Position numbers and translations under genes: made by a program
Assembly (NCBI GenBank): GCA_963740605.1
Contig: CAVUFC010000022.1
Span: forward strand, 124,001 to 188,000
DNA from: DASSUW01 sp963740605
GTDB taxonomy: Bacteria; Actinomycetota; Thermoleophilia; Solirubrobacterales; Solirubrobacteraceae
Length of the DNA: 64,000 nucleotides
Reading direction: 5' to 3'
Part shown: positions 44,469 to 52,334 of the stretch, in pieces
Position numbering within the stretch: the first letter of the stretch is position 1
Layout: every line of letters starts with the position of its first letter
The notes under the pieces: model-generated
What the model was told of the DNA's origin: nothing
Seen by the model: the letters and a program-made list of their open reading frames with translations, nothing else
Database searches by the model: none

Positions 44469-44930
44469 ATGTCCGATGACGAGCCGGATGGCCGCAGCTT
44501 CGAGGACGTCGCGCGAGCGCTCGCCGACGAAGTGAACCGCGCGGTCGAGCGGCTGTCGACGATCGACCTTGACGACATCGCTCGGGCGGCGAACGAGGAA
44601 GCTGAGCGCGCGCGCCGCTGGATCGAGGATCTGGCGCGGTCGCTGACGCAGACCGGCGACGCCCCCATGCGGTCAGAAGATGCGCCCGTGCACCATGCCG
44701 CACCGCATCCGCTCGCGATGCCCACCGCGGAGCAAGGCGTCGCGCTGGCGGCGCTGGAGTCCGGGCGCTGGAGGATCGAGTCGGGCACGTTGACTGTTCA
44801 CGACGGGCCGGGCCCGAGCGACCCCCTCGGGCTGCTCCGAGCGCTTCGCGTGTCCGACTGGGTCACGGCCGACGGCGAGCTCACGCTGACCGGTCGCAAG
44901 GCACTCGCGCGCTGGTTGGAGCGGGCCTAG
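44469..44930 (+). CDS. Uncharacterised helical protein
   Basis: 153 residues, not recognised. The first half is a charged helix (SFEDVARALADEVNRAVERL; DLDDIARAANEEAERARRWI) with coiled-coil character. A Pro/His-rich link follows, then a small C-terminal unit (ALESGRWRIESGTLTVHDGP; LRVSDWVTADGELTLTGRKA) shaped like a short helix-turn-helix or wHTH. It is soluble, with no signal peptide. It lies inside the island next to the second recombinase relic. Frame length and composition look genuine, but no function can be named. Confidence 0.6.
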   Translation: MSDDEPDGRSFEDVARALADEVNRAVERLSTIDLDDIARAANEEAERARRWIEDLARSLTQTGDAPMRSEDAPVHHAAPHPLAMPTAEQGVALAALESGRWRIESGTLTVHDGPGPSDPLGLLRALRVSDWVTADGELTLTGRKALARWLERA

Positions 44931-45039
44931 CGCTGCGGCCGGATGCGCGGCGCTACCCGTACGAATCGGGCTCGCGAAGCACGAGGCGGCCTGGCGAGTG
45001 TCGCGCTGTCGACGAGCAACGGGCGCGAATCGCTCTCGA

Positions 45040-45232
45040 TCAGAGCCGCAGCGATGCGCTCACTCGGATCATCGGCGCCGTCGCGCGTGCACAGTCTCGA
45101 TGATTTCGCCGCTATCGATGCCTTGGAGGTAGACGGAGGTGACGCTGGAGTTCGTCCCATCCCCAGGCATCAATGCCAACCTCGCGCCGGCGAGCGACGC
45201 CGGCCGGCACGGTCGAGTAGCGACTCGGACAT
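45040..45232 (-). pseudogene. Tyrosine recombinase relic (copy 2)
   Basis: Three pieces of the gene at 32485-33042 survive here in order. The start keeps the same ribosome site (GAGGAGG) and MSESLLDRAGRRRSPA; then the frame jumps to EVGIDAWGWDELQ; then to VTSVYLQGIDSGEIIETVHA, the C-terminal block around the catalytic Tyr, and RAPMIRVSASLRL after another slip. Copy 1 lacks exactly the Tyr block that this copy keeps. About two thirds of the gene is gone, so it is inactive. It marks the right edge of the accessory island. Confidence 0.82.
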
Positions 45233-45466
45233 GACCCCTCCTCGGGCGCGTAGACGACGCGACTATCCATGCGAGGCAGATGCGGCCGCGCACCGGGTTC
45301 GCGCGCCCGGCGGTATCGCTTCCCGAGGACCCATTGCGTGGGAGTCGGCCCGCGGGCTCGCGGCGCGGCAGCTCCCAGCCCGGCCGTAGGAACTGGCAGG
45401 TGTCTCAGGCGGAGGTGCCGCGTTCCATGCGACGAGTGTGCGTGGTGGGCGTCGGGCGAGCGCGAC

Positions 45467-45943
45467 TCAGGAGTCGGCGGTGTCGCCAGCGAGTGATGCG
45501 CCGAAGACGTCGCGCTGCCACAACGCGGTCAGTGTCTTCTTGAGCTCGCTTCGTTGGCCTGGCGTGAGCATCGACTCGAGTTCCCGTTCGGCGGCAGTCG
45601 CGGCGTTGAACATCGCCTCGACCAGCGCATGCCCGCGGGCGGTCAGTTCGACCAGTCGCGCGCGGCTGTCGCGTGGGTCGGAGCGAAGCTCGACGTAGCC
45701 GAGGCGCTCGAGGTCTCGCAGCACGTGGTTGACGGCCTGCTTGCTGGTACCGGCGCGTTTGGCGATGACCGACGGACGCTGTCCGTCAGGGCCTGGCCAT
45801 TGGAGCACGGGCCAGTGAGCGAGGCGGATGTCGTCGAAGCCGTCAGCGCTGACCTGGCGAAGCATTTCGCGATACGTCTGCTGCCAGAGCAGGCGGAAGA
45901 GCGCGGGGAGCCGAGGGGGCGCCGAATTCATCTTGGCGGACAT
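45467..45943 (-). CDS. MarR-family transcriptional regulator
   Basis: 158 residues. The winged helix is clear: PSVIAKRAGTSKQAVNHVLR and the wing LGYVELRSDPRDSRARLVEL, with dimerisation helices at both ends. It is divergent from an NTF2-like/cupin pair, with only 55 bases between start codons, and the AT-rich gap has a palindrome at 45957-45972. A MarR protein that represses itself and the neighbouring genes in response to a small phenolic or oxidant is the standard model; the ligand is unknown. Confidence 0.92.
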   Translation of the reverse strand: MSAKMNSAPPRLPALFRLLWQQTYREMLRQVSADGFDDIRLAHWPVLQWPGPDGQRPSVIAKRAGTSKQAVNHVLRDLERLGYVELRSDPRDSRARLVELTARGHALVEAMFNAATAAERELESMLTPGQRSELKKTLTALWQRDVFGASLAGDTADS

Positions 45944-45956
45944 AGTAAAAGTATGG

Positions 45957-45972
45957 TACGGTCAAGATGGTA
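45957..45972. promoter_or_regulatory. MarR-type operator candidate
   Basis: TACGGTCAAGATGGTA is symmetric as TACnnTCnnGAnnGTA. ATGGTA also occurs twice as a direct repeat (45954-45959 and 45967-45972). It lies in the 55-bp AT-rich divergent gap between the MarR and NTF2-like genes, which stands out in this GC-rich genome. The assignment is inferred from position and symmetry. Confidence 0.5.
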
Positions 45973-45998
45973 AAGCGACTGTACTAATAGGAGGGGTT

Positions 45999-46421
45999 GT
46001 GGACGCTGCGGACATGGACCGACTCATCGAGCAGCACCTCGCCGCAGAGGTCGCCGGCGACCCGGACGGCTCAGTGGCCATGTACACCGATGACGTCGAG
46101 CACGACGTCGTCGGCGCGCCGCACGGGCCCCTCACGGGTCGCGACGCCGCCCGTGGCTTCTACGAGCAGCTCACGCGCGAGATCGATACCGAGTCGATGG
46201 CTCCGACGCGTACCTACCACGGCCCGGACTTCTGCGTGACCGAGCACCAATGGACCGGCACCGTGCAGGGCGCGTTCCTCGGTATCCCGGGCCATGGGCG
46301 CCGCGTGTCGTTCCGGATGCTTCACCTTTGGGAGTTCTCCGGCGGGCGCATCAGCCGCGAGAACCTGTGGCTCGACGGTGGGTCTGCAGCCGCCCAGCTC
46401 AGCGCCACCGCCGACCCATGA
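45999..46421 (+). CDS. NTF2-like/SnoaL-fold protein
   Basis: 140 residues from the GTG at 45999, backed by AGGAGG at 45989-45994. The fold is the cone-shaped alpha+beta barrel: DMDRLIEQHLAAEVAGDPDG with MYTDDVEHDVVGAPHGPLTG, then FLGIPGHGRRVSFRMLHLWE and GGRISRENLWLDGG. Relatives include polyketide cyclases and small hydrolases or isomerases; many act on aromatic or lipid-like compounds. It overlaps the cupin gene by four bases and is controlled, I infer, by the divergent MarR. Confidence 0.87.
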   Translation: MDAADMDRLIEQHLAAEVAGDPDGSVAMYTDDVEHDVVGAPHGPLTGRDAARGFYEQLTREIDTESMAPTRTYHGPDFCVTEHQWTGTVQGAFLGIPGHGRRVSFRMLHLWEFSGGRISRENLWLDGGSAAAQLSATADP

Positions 46422-46929
46422 TCCGGACACTCGTCTGGCCTGACGGGACGGTGTACACAATCGTCCGCTCCAGTCACGACACGGCAGGCGCCGAGCTCGA
46501 GATGGAATGGTTGCTTCCCGCCCGCGGCTGGGCGCCACAGCCCCACGTGCATCCGAGCCTCACGGAGGAGTACGAGATCCTGGAGGGGTCGTTGGATCTC
46601 CTCATCGGCCGAGAGTGGCGTCAGCTGCGGCGGGGCGACCACGCCGCCGTGCCGCCCGGGACCGTCCACACCTTCCGCGTCGGATCCGACCCGCGCGGGT
46701 TCGCAACGTGCACCGACCGGCGCGCGACTTCGAGCCCTATATCCAAAGACTCTGCAGGACGGCGAACGAGCGCAGCCTCGGCGATCTTCGCAATCTCCGC
46801 TCGCTTCTTTACATCGCCATGCTCGTCGACGAGTACCCGGAGCACTCGCGAGCGGCAGGGCGTCTGCTGAACGCCGCGGCGTCCCACCTGGCCGCGCTGG
46901 CGCGGCTCCTGCGCCTCACGCCTGCCTAG
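46418..46929 (+). pseudogene. Cupin-domain protein with one frameshift
   Basis: From the ATG at 46418 the frame gives PDGTVYTIVRSSHDTAGAEL, PHVHPSLTEEYEILEGSLDL and RRGDHAAVPPGTVHTFRVGS, a cupin with its metal-binding His residues (PHVHP, TVHTF). Near 46690-46720 the frame breaks; the other frame supplies the expected C-terminus RDFEPYIQRLCRTANERSLG and MLVDEYPEHSRAAGRLLNAA to a stop at 46929. Joined, it would be about 170 residues, normal for this group. A base slip in the sequence or a real mutation are both possible. It overlaps the NTF2-like gene by an ATGA. Confidence 0.78.
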
Positions 46930-47198
46930 GATCGCCGCCGCCCGGTAGCGCGAGGACCCGCCGAAGCGTGGCCTCGGACTGCTACGGAATGAACGACGCG
47001 GTAAGTGGGCGGAATACGGAACTCGCGCTTGACGGGAGAGGTCTCCGTGCCCTCGGTCACCCCCTAGCCCCGGCGTGAGCACCGGTACCGCCCACGATCG
47101 AGTGGCTGGACCAGAGTGCTGCTCTGCGCGCGAGGGGCAGTAGGCCCGCCGGAGGCGCGCACGGCCGGCTCAGCGATGGCCCCGCCGCTGCTGGGCCG

Positions 47199-47663
47199 TC
47201 AGACCTGCACGCCGATGCGCCCGACGGCGCCGGTTAGCCCGACGCACCCGATGCACCCCACGCAACCCCTGCACTTCACGCGGCCGATGCACCCGACGCA
47301 GCCCGCGCAGCCCACGTTGCCCAGGCCGGCGAGGATGCCGGCCGAGCCGACGACGCCGACGCTCAGCGCGACGCCCGCGCTGCCGACGACCGCGGACGAG
47401 CCGCCGACACCAACGCTGCCGAACACACCCGACGCGCCGACGACGCCCGCAGATCCAATCACTCCAGCCGCGCCAACCACTCCGGCCGAGCCGACGACCC
47501 CGGCGGCGCCGATCACGCCGGCCGAGCCGACAACCCCTGATGAATCGAGGGCCGCCGACGAGCGCCAGACAGGGGACTCGTTACCCGCGTCCGTGTGAGC
47601 ACCACCGCTCTCGCTCTCGCTCGCGCTCACCCGGGGTCCTCGACTCCTCGCAGCAGCGGCCAC
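47199..47663 (-). CDS. Low-complexity Gly/Val/Cys repeat protein (strand uncertain)
   Basis: 154 residues. After a Ser-rich lead the protein repeats GVVGSAGV/GVIGAAGV in five-residue steps for about 65 residues, then turns Cys-rich: GNVGCAGCVGCIGRVKCRGC and VGCIGCVGLTGAVGRIGVQV. The five-residue Cys step recalls Cys-Val-Gly repeat tails I have seen in actinobacterial proteins. The plus strand of the same DNA encodes an equally open Thr/Pro frame (47116-47598, TPAEPTTPAAP units), so the choice of strand rests on the Cys pattern. The function is unknown and the start is uncertain. Confidence 0.4.
   Translation of the reverse strand: MAAAARSRGPRVSASESESGGAHTDAGNESPVWRSSAALDSSGVVGSAGVIGAAGVVGSAGVVGAAGVIGSAGVVGASGVFGSVGVGGSSAVVGSAGVALSVGVVGSAGILAGLGNVGCAGCVGCIGRVKCRGCVGCIGCVGLTGAVGRIGVQV
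47230..47540. repeat. 15-bp (five-codon) degenerate tandem repeat
   Basis: From about 47415 to 47539 a 15-base unit, close to CCGACGACCCCGGCG, repeats with substitutions. Further left a related nine-base step (CCGATGCAC, CCGACGCAG) continues to 47230. All changes keep the frame on both strands, so it is a protein-coding microsatellite on whichever strand is used. Confidence 0.75.
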
Positions 47664-47999
47664 GAAACCACCGTCGAGACGCCCTCGCCGATCATCGCGA
47701 CACCGTACTGGAGATCGTCCGCCGATCCGGCCTCAGCGCTCGCCGAGCATTGCCGGTCGCCGATCTCCTGCCACCGCTCCGCGAGTCTGCAGCCTCCGGA
47801 CCTCCGCGCTGCGCTGCTCGGGCTCCCCCGCGCCCGCTCCGGCGCGGCGGCGCGGCGCGCGCACTCGCACCTGGCGCTTGATGTGGACGATCAGGCCTTC
47901 GATCCGGTCCATGCCGCCGACGCCAGGCACGCCCCGGATGCCTCGCACCGGCGTGATCGCCGGTGCGAGCGCGCCGGACGCGACGTAGCGTCCGGCGGC
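47664..47999. other. Gap before the epimerase gene, no firm gene
   Basis: 336 bases. One plus-strand frame near 47680-47760 reads HRDTVLEIVRRSGLSARRAL, reminiscent of the start of a minimal nucleotidyltransferase, but the catalytic GSxARG motif is absent. I call no gene. Confidence 0.4.
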
Positions 48000-48851
48000 A
48001 TGACGCGCATCTTCCTCGCAGGATCGACCGGGGTGGTGGGGCACCGGCTCGTACCGCTGCTCCTCGCCGCCGGCCATCACGTCGTAGGCATGACCCGGAG
48101 CGCCACCGGCGCCTCGGGGCTCCACGCGCTGGGAGCCGAGCCCGTGATCGCCGACGCGCTCGACCGCGAGCGGGTCGCCGACGTGGTCGCGATGGCGCGG
48201 GCCGATGTCGTGATGCACCAGCTCACCGATCTGTCGGCCGGGACGAGCGCGACCAACGCGCTCCTGCGCACCGACGGGACGCGCAACCTCGTCGACGCCG
48301 GGCTCGCCGCCGGGGTGCGGCGGATCGTCGCGCAGAGCATCGCGTGGGCGTACGCGCCCGGGAACGAGCCCGCCGACGAGTCGACCGCGCTCGACGGGCG
48401 CGCGCCCGAGCCGCGGCAGACGACGATCGGCGGGATCGAAGCGCTCGAGTCCGCGGTCCGCGAGGCGCCCGAGTGGGTCGTGCTGCGCTACGGCCTGCTG
48501 TACGGCGCGGGCACCTGGTACGCGCCCGACGGGCTGCGCGCCGATCAGGCGCGCGCCGGGAAGCTGACCGCCGACGCCGACATCTCCAGCTTCGTCCACG
48601 TCGACGACGCGGCGACGGCGGCCGTCGCCGCCCTCGAGTGGCCGTCGGGCGCCGTCAACGTCTGCGACGACGACCCAGCTCCCGGCTGGGAGTGGGTGCC
48701 GGCGTTCTGTGCGGCCGTCGGTGCCGATCCGCCGCCGACCGCGGCCGGAGAGCGCGCCGCGTGGGCACGCGGCGCGTCGAACCGGCATGCGCGCGAGGAC
48801 CTCGGCTGGGTGCCGCGGTACCCGACCTGGCGCAGCGGGTTCGTGAGCTAG
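48000..48851 (+). CDS. NAD-dependent epimerase/dehydratase-family protein
   Basis: 283 residues of an extended SDR. The dinucleotide motif is MTRIFLAGSTGVVGHRLVPL (GxxGxxG), with MTRSATGASGLHALGAEPVI and VMHQLTDLSAG next. The catalytic YxxxK is not obvious: the equivalent region reads RRIVAQSIAWAYAPGNEPAD, so it is probably an atypical SDR of the NmrA/reductase-like kind. The C-terminus (EDLGWVPRYPTWRSGF) fits the family. The ATG at 48000 is the first with homology. It converges on the Rieske-TPP gene with a 4-bp overlap. Confidence 0.88.
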   Translation: MTRIFLAGSTGVVGHRLVPLLLAAGHHVVGMTRSATGASGLHALGAEPVIADALDRERVADVVAMARADVVMHQLTDLSAGTSATNALLRTDGTRNLVDAGLAAGVRRIVAQSIAWAYAPGNEPADESTALDGRAPEPRQTTIGGIEALESAVREAPEWVVLRYGLLYGAGTWYAPDGLRADQARAGKLTADADISSFVHVDDAATAAVAALEWPSGAVNVCDDDPAPGWEWVPAFCAAVGADPPPTAAGERAAWARGASNRHAREDLGWVPRYPTWRSGFVS

Positions 48852-50773
48852 ACGAGGTTCGGGTCGGTCATCACCTCGACCATCGCGGGCCCGTCGTAGG
48901 CGACGGCCTCGGCGAGCGCCTGATCGAGCTGCGCGGGGTCGGTGACCCGCACGCCGAAGGCGCCGCAGTTGCGGGCGAACGCCGAGAAGTCGGGGTTGTG
49001 GAGGGTCGTCTGCCAGACGTCCCACTCCCCGGCCCGCTGCTCCTTGCTGATCTTGCCGAGCTGGCCGTTGTTGAGCAGCACGTGCGTGATGCTCATCCCG
49101 TGCCTGACCGCGGTGGTGACCTCGGCCATGTACTGGGCGAAGCCGCCGTCGCCGGTGACCGCCACGGTCGGCCGGTCCGGCGCGGCCGCCCAGGCGCCCA
49201 TCGCCGCCGGATAGCCGAAGCCGATCGAGCCGAGGTAGCCGGACATCAGCACCGTGTGGTGCTTGCACTCGAAGTAGCGGCCGAACGAGTACGCGTGGTT
49301 GCCGACGTCGACGGCGATCACGGCGTTGTCGGGGATCTGCCGCTCCATCGCCGCGAACACCGACGCCGAGTTGATCCCGGCGCCGCGGTCGTCGGCGGAG
49401 CGGCTCGCCTTCTCGGCACGCCAGATCGCCCAGCGGTCCGCGAGCTGGCTCGCCACGTCGTCGGTGTCGAGGCGGTCGGGCAGCGCGTTGCGCAGCAGCT
49501 CGACGACGACGCCGATCTCTCCCCACACGGGGCAGTCGACCGCGTGGAACTTGCCGAGCTGCATCTGGTCGAAGTCGACCTGGATGATCGGGTGCCCGGT
49601 GTAGATGCCGGTGTGGTTGGAGAACGACGCGCCGAGCACGAGCAGCAGGTCGGCCTCGTTCATGATCCAGCTCGCGACCGGCGTCCCGCTGCGGCCGAGC
49701 ACGCCGGCGGCCAGCGGGTGGTCGTCGCCGATCTGGCCCTTCGCCTTGAACGTCGTGATCACCGGCGCGCCGAGCTGCTCGGCGAGCGCGGTCACCGCCG
49801 GCATGTGGAAGCGGGCGCCGTGGCCGACGATGATCGCCGGGCGCCTGGATCCGCGCAGCATCTGCAGCGCCTGCTCTACCGACTCGGCGGGCGGCGAGAT
49901 CCCCAGCGGCGTGACGCGGCCTTCCGGCCCGCCGGCGACAGCGCCCTCGGGCGCGGGCTTCGTCTGCACCTCGTCGGGGAAGATCAGGTGCGCGACGTCG
50001 CGCCGCAGCAGCGCGTTCTTGCAGGCGAGGTTCATCAGCTCGACCGGGTCGGAGTCGTGGAGCACCGGCTGGCTCCAGGCGGCAACCGACCCGAACGCGC
50101 CCGACAGGTCGACCTCCTGGAACGCGCCCGGGCCGAGCACCTGCGTGTTCACCTGGCCCGTGAGCGCGAGCACCGGCGCGCGATCGACCTTCGCGTCCCA
50201 CAGCCCGGTGAGCAGGTTGGTGGCGCCCGGGCCGGCGATCGTCAGGCACGCGGCGGGAGTGCCGGTCAGCTTGCCGTAGGCGGACGCGGCGAACGCGGCC
50301 GCGCCCTCGTGGCGGATGCCGATGTAGGTGAGGTTGCCGGCCTCCTCCTGGCGGCGCAGCGCGTCGGCGAGCCCGAGGTTGGAGTGCCCGACCATCCCGA
50401 ACACGTGCTTGACGCCCCAGTTGACCATCGTCTCGGCCATCAGGTCGGTGACCGTCGCGACGTGCGGATCCTCCTCGACGCCGATGAACACCTCGCCGTC
50501 ACGGATCTCGAGCGGGTACGTGGTCGCCTCGTCTTCAAAGCCGGGGGAGCTGCCGTCGAGCGGGCAGTAGTCGAAGCCGTGCCACGGGCAGCGCAGCAGC
50601 CCGTTCTCGATCGAGCCCTCGCCGAGCGGTCCGCCCTGGTGCGGACAGCGGTTGTCGAGAGCGGAGAACTGCCCGTCGTAGTGGACCAGCGCGACGCTCT
50701 TGTGGCCGGCCGCGACGGTCGTGACGCGGCCGTCGGGCAGCTCGTCGGCGGCGAGTACGCGGTGCCAGTTCAT
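48848..50773 (-). CDS. Rieske [2Fe-2S] domain fused to a TPP-dependent enzyme
   Basis: 641 residues. Residues 1-100 are a complete Rieske domain: RCPHQGGPLGEG and RCPWHGFDYCP give the Cys-His pairs for a [2Fe-2S] cluster. Residues from about 108 to the end are a full thiamine-diphosphate enzyme of the acetolactate synthase/pyruvate oxidase type: GVKHVFGMVGHSNLGLADAL, catalytic Glu in IGIRHEGAAAFAASAYGKLT, the central domain IIVGHGARFHMPAVTALAEQ and TPP-binding GDGGFAQYMAEV then LLNNGQLG. The fusion suggests that electrons from decarboxylation go to the iron-sulfur cluster. It overlaps the upstream gene by four bases (ATGA), so the two are coupled. Confidence 0.92.
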   Translation of the reverse strand: MNWHRVLAADELPDGRVTTVAAGHKSVALVHYDGQFSALDNRCPHQGGPLGEGSIENGLLRCPWHGFDYCPLDGSSPGFEDEATTYPLEIRDGEVFIGVEEDPHVATVTDLMAETMVNWGVKHVFGMVGHSNLGLADALRRQEEAGNLTYIGIRHEGAAAFAASAYGKLTGTPAACLTIAGPGATNLLTGLWDAKVDRAPVLALTGQVNTQVLGPGAFQEVDLSGAFGSVAAWSQPVLHDSDPVELMNLACKNALLRRDVAHLIFPDEVQTKPAPEGAVAGGPEGRVTPLGISPPAESVEQALQMLRGSRRPAIIVGHGARFHMPAVTALAEQLGAPVITTFKAKGQIGDDHPLAAGVLGRSGTPVASWIMNEADLLLVLGASFSNHTGIYTGHPIIQVDFDQMQLGKFHAVDCPVWGEIGVVVELLRNALPDRLDTDDVASQLADRWAIWRAEKASRSADDRGAGINSASVFAAMERQIPDNAVIAVDVGNHAYSFGRYFECKHHTVLMSGYLGSIGFGYPAAMGAWAAAPDRPTVAVTGDGGFAQYMAEVTTAVRHGMSITHVLLNNGQLGKISKEQRAGEWDVWQTTLHNPDFSAFARNCGAFGVRVTDPAQLDQALAEAVAYDGPAMVEVMTDPNLV

Positions 50774-51375
50774 GACAGCGCCTCCTTACGGGTCGTGAAG
50801 AAGTCGAGTGCGGCCGCGCGCGGGTCGTACGCGCCCAGCAGCTCGGCGTACGTCAGCTCGGCGCCGCGGAAGCCGGTCGCCTGCCACAGCTCGCCGCTGA
50901 CCTCGGCGGTCCACGGGCTGATGTAGGCGTACGGCTCGGGGTGATGGTCGTCGCCGGGCGAGAACCCGTAGTTCGCCCGCTGCGCGCCCATCTCGATCGC
51001 GATGTCGAAGTGCTCCGGCCACAGCCGGATCGGGGTCGGGTCGTCGCCGGGGCCGGCGGCGGCGGTGAGGTCACGCAGCACCGCGTCGCCGAACGCGTAC
51101 CAGTCGGCGAGTCGCGCGGCCGCCTCGCGGTCGACGCCGGCGAGCGGCTCGCGGCGCTCTTCGCCGTCCGTGCTCCAGACCAGCTCGGCGCCGTCCACGC
51201 GCACCTGGCGGCGGGCGCCGTCCCACTGGAACACCGGCGTGCCGAAGCCGCCGGGCGTCGCCTCGAGGGCGATCTCGTTGTCGGGCTTGCGGGCCGGCGA
51301 GACGGTCTCCTCCGCGACACGATGGAGGGCCGTCACCGTGGCCGGGAACGTCCTGGGCAGCGGCTCGAGGTTCAT
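50770..51375 (-). CDS. Uncharacterised partner of the Rieske-TPP enzyme
   Basis: 201 residues from the ATG at 51375; an in-frame start at 51393 would add six. I do not recognise a named family. Features: LEPLPRTFPATVTALHRVAE at the start, a beta-rich middle (FGTPVFQWDGARRQVRVDGA), then IRLWPEHFDIAIEMGAQRAN and GFSPGDDHHPEPYAYISPWT, with several His, Asp and Glu residues that could bind metal. The C-terminus is ELTYAELLGAYDPRAAALDF. No signal peptide or membrane segment. It overlaps the Rieske-TPP gene, so the two probably act together, perhaps on the same substrate. Confidence 0.72.
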   Translation of the reverse strand: MNLEPLPRTFPATVTALHRVAEETVSPARKPDNEIALEATPGGFGTPVFQWDGARRQVRVDGAELVWSTDGEERREPLAGVDREAAARLADWYAFGDAVLRDLTAAAGPGDDPTPIRLWPEHFDIAIEMGAQRANYGFSPGDDHHPEPYAYISPWTAEVSGELWQATGFRGAELTYAELLGAYDPRAAALDFFTTRKEALS

Positions 51376-51448
51376 GGCCCTCTCGTCGCGCAAGGAGCCG
51401 ATTCGTTACGCGTGCGATGATCGGCGCTCACCGAGAAGAGGAGGCCGC

Positions 51449-51895
51449 ATGTCGGGTCGGTTCGAGGGAACCACCGTGATCGACCGTCCGATCGACGAGG
51501 TGTTCGCGTTCCTGGCCGAAGGGACGAACGATCCGAAGTTCAGCCCGCGGGTGATCGAGATCCGCAAGACCACCGACGGCCCGCCGGGCGTCGGGAGCCG
51601 CTTCCAGAGCACGGTCAAGGACGCGGGCATGAAGACCAAGCGCGAGTTTGAGTACACCGAGTTCGAGGCGCCGACCAGGATCCGCTGGGCCGAGCGCTCG
51701 AAGAACCTCGTGACCGCCGCCGAGGGCGGCTACGACCTCGTCCCTGCCGGTGAGGGAGCGACGCGGCTGACGATCTTCAACGAGCTCGAGGGGCACGGGC
51801 TGGGCAAGCTGGTCGCCGGGTTCGCCGTGAGCCAGGCGCGCAAGGACGCCGACGCGTTCGCGGGCCGGATCAAGCAGGTGGTCGAGGCGTCGTGA
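51449..51895 (+). CDS. SRPBCC-family protein
   Basis: 148 residues. SGRFEGTTVIDRPIDEVFAF with the helix FLAEGTNDPKFSPRVIEIRK marks a polyketide-cyclase/START-like fold. The rest is beta-rich (MKTKREFEYTEFEAPTRIRW; YDLVPAGEGATRLTIFNELE) and ends in a long helix (QARKDADAFAGRIKQVVEAS). The ribosome site AAGAGGAGG is just upstream of the ATG at 51449. A 30-codon remnant follows with a GTGA overlap. The ligand is unknown. Confidence 0.9.
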   Translation: MSGRFEGTTVIDRPIDEVFAFLAEGTNDPKFSPRVIEIRKTTDGPPGVGSRFQSTVKDAGMKTKREFEYTEFEAPTRIRWAERSKNLVTAAEGGYDLVPAGEGATRLTIFNELEGHGLGKLVAGFAVSQARKDADAFAGRIKQVVEAS

Positions 51896-51984
51896 CGGAC
51901 GGTCTCCCGGCCCCCGTGGCGTCGGCGATCGATGCCGCCAACCGCGGCGACACCGACGCGTTCCGCATGACGATCCGGGCCTGA
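51892..51984 (+). CDS. Short NTF2-like fragment
   Basis: Thirty codons from a GTG that overlaps the SRPBCC stop: LPAPVASAIDAANRGDTDAF, then RMTIRA and TGA. The first 22 residues look like the start of SnoaL/NTF2-like proteins, which continue for another 90 or so residues; here the sequence breaks off after DAFR. It is either a truncated relic or a very small peptide. The next gene starts two bases later. Confidence 0.45.
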   Translation: MTDGLPAPVASAIDAANRGDTDAFRMTIRA

Positions 51985-51986
51985 CG

Positions 51987-52331
51987 TTGGCTGATCACGT
52001 TGTCGCCATCACCCAGATCCACGGGATCGCCGGCCGCCGCGGCGAGCTGCGCGCGCTGATGCGCTCGACGGAGGAGCGCACTTCCGCCGAGCCGGGCTGC
52101 GTGCACTACCGCTTCGCCGCCACGCTCAGCGATCCCGACGACTACCTCCACGTGCAGGAGTGGGCGAGCGAGGACGCGTGGCGCGCGCACCAGACCTCGC
52201 CCGCGTTCCGCGACTACCAGCACGGCCTGTTCGATCTGCTCGCCCGTCCGTCCGAGATGAAGATCCTTCGCCGTGCGCAGACGACGATCCCGGAGCCCTC
52301 GGGGCCGCCCGACCCACGCACCGTGGACTGA
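51987..52331 (+). CDS. Antibiotic biosynthesis monooxygenase (ABM)-domain protein
   Basis: 114 residues with a TTG start at 51987. The ABM ferredoxin-like dimer fold is clear: HVVAITQIHGIAGRRGELRA, ERTSAEPGCVHYRFAATLSD and the typical HVQEWASEDAWRAHQTSPAF. Small ABM proteins oxidise or isomerise quinone-like compounds without cofactors or degrade haem. The C-terminal Pro-rich tail is disordered. It follows the NTF2-like fragment by two bases and is likely on the SRPBCC transcript. Confidence 0.87.
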   Translation: MADHVVAITQIHGIAGRRGELRALMRSTEERTSAEPGCVHYRFAATLSDPDDYLHVQEWASEDAWRAHQTSPAFRDYQHGLFDLLARPSEMKILRRAQTTIPEPSGPPDPRTVD

Positions 52332-52334
52332 TCG

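Noticed and set aside
44927..45160. 77-codon frame next to the recombinase relic
   Set aside because: It is the relic read out of frame; the real frame shows VTSVYLQGIDSGEIIETVHA.
47116..47598. Thr/Pro-rich plus-strand frame opposite the Gly/Cys repeat gene
   Set aside because: Both strands are open because the 15-base repeat has no stops in these frames. I favoured the minus strand for its Cys-Val-Gly tail, with low confidence.
47680..47760. Start of a minimal nucleotidyltransferase (HRDTVLEIVRRSGLS)
   Set aside because: The catalytic GSxARG and DxD motifs are absent downstream in any frame.
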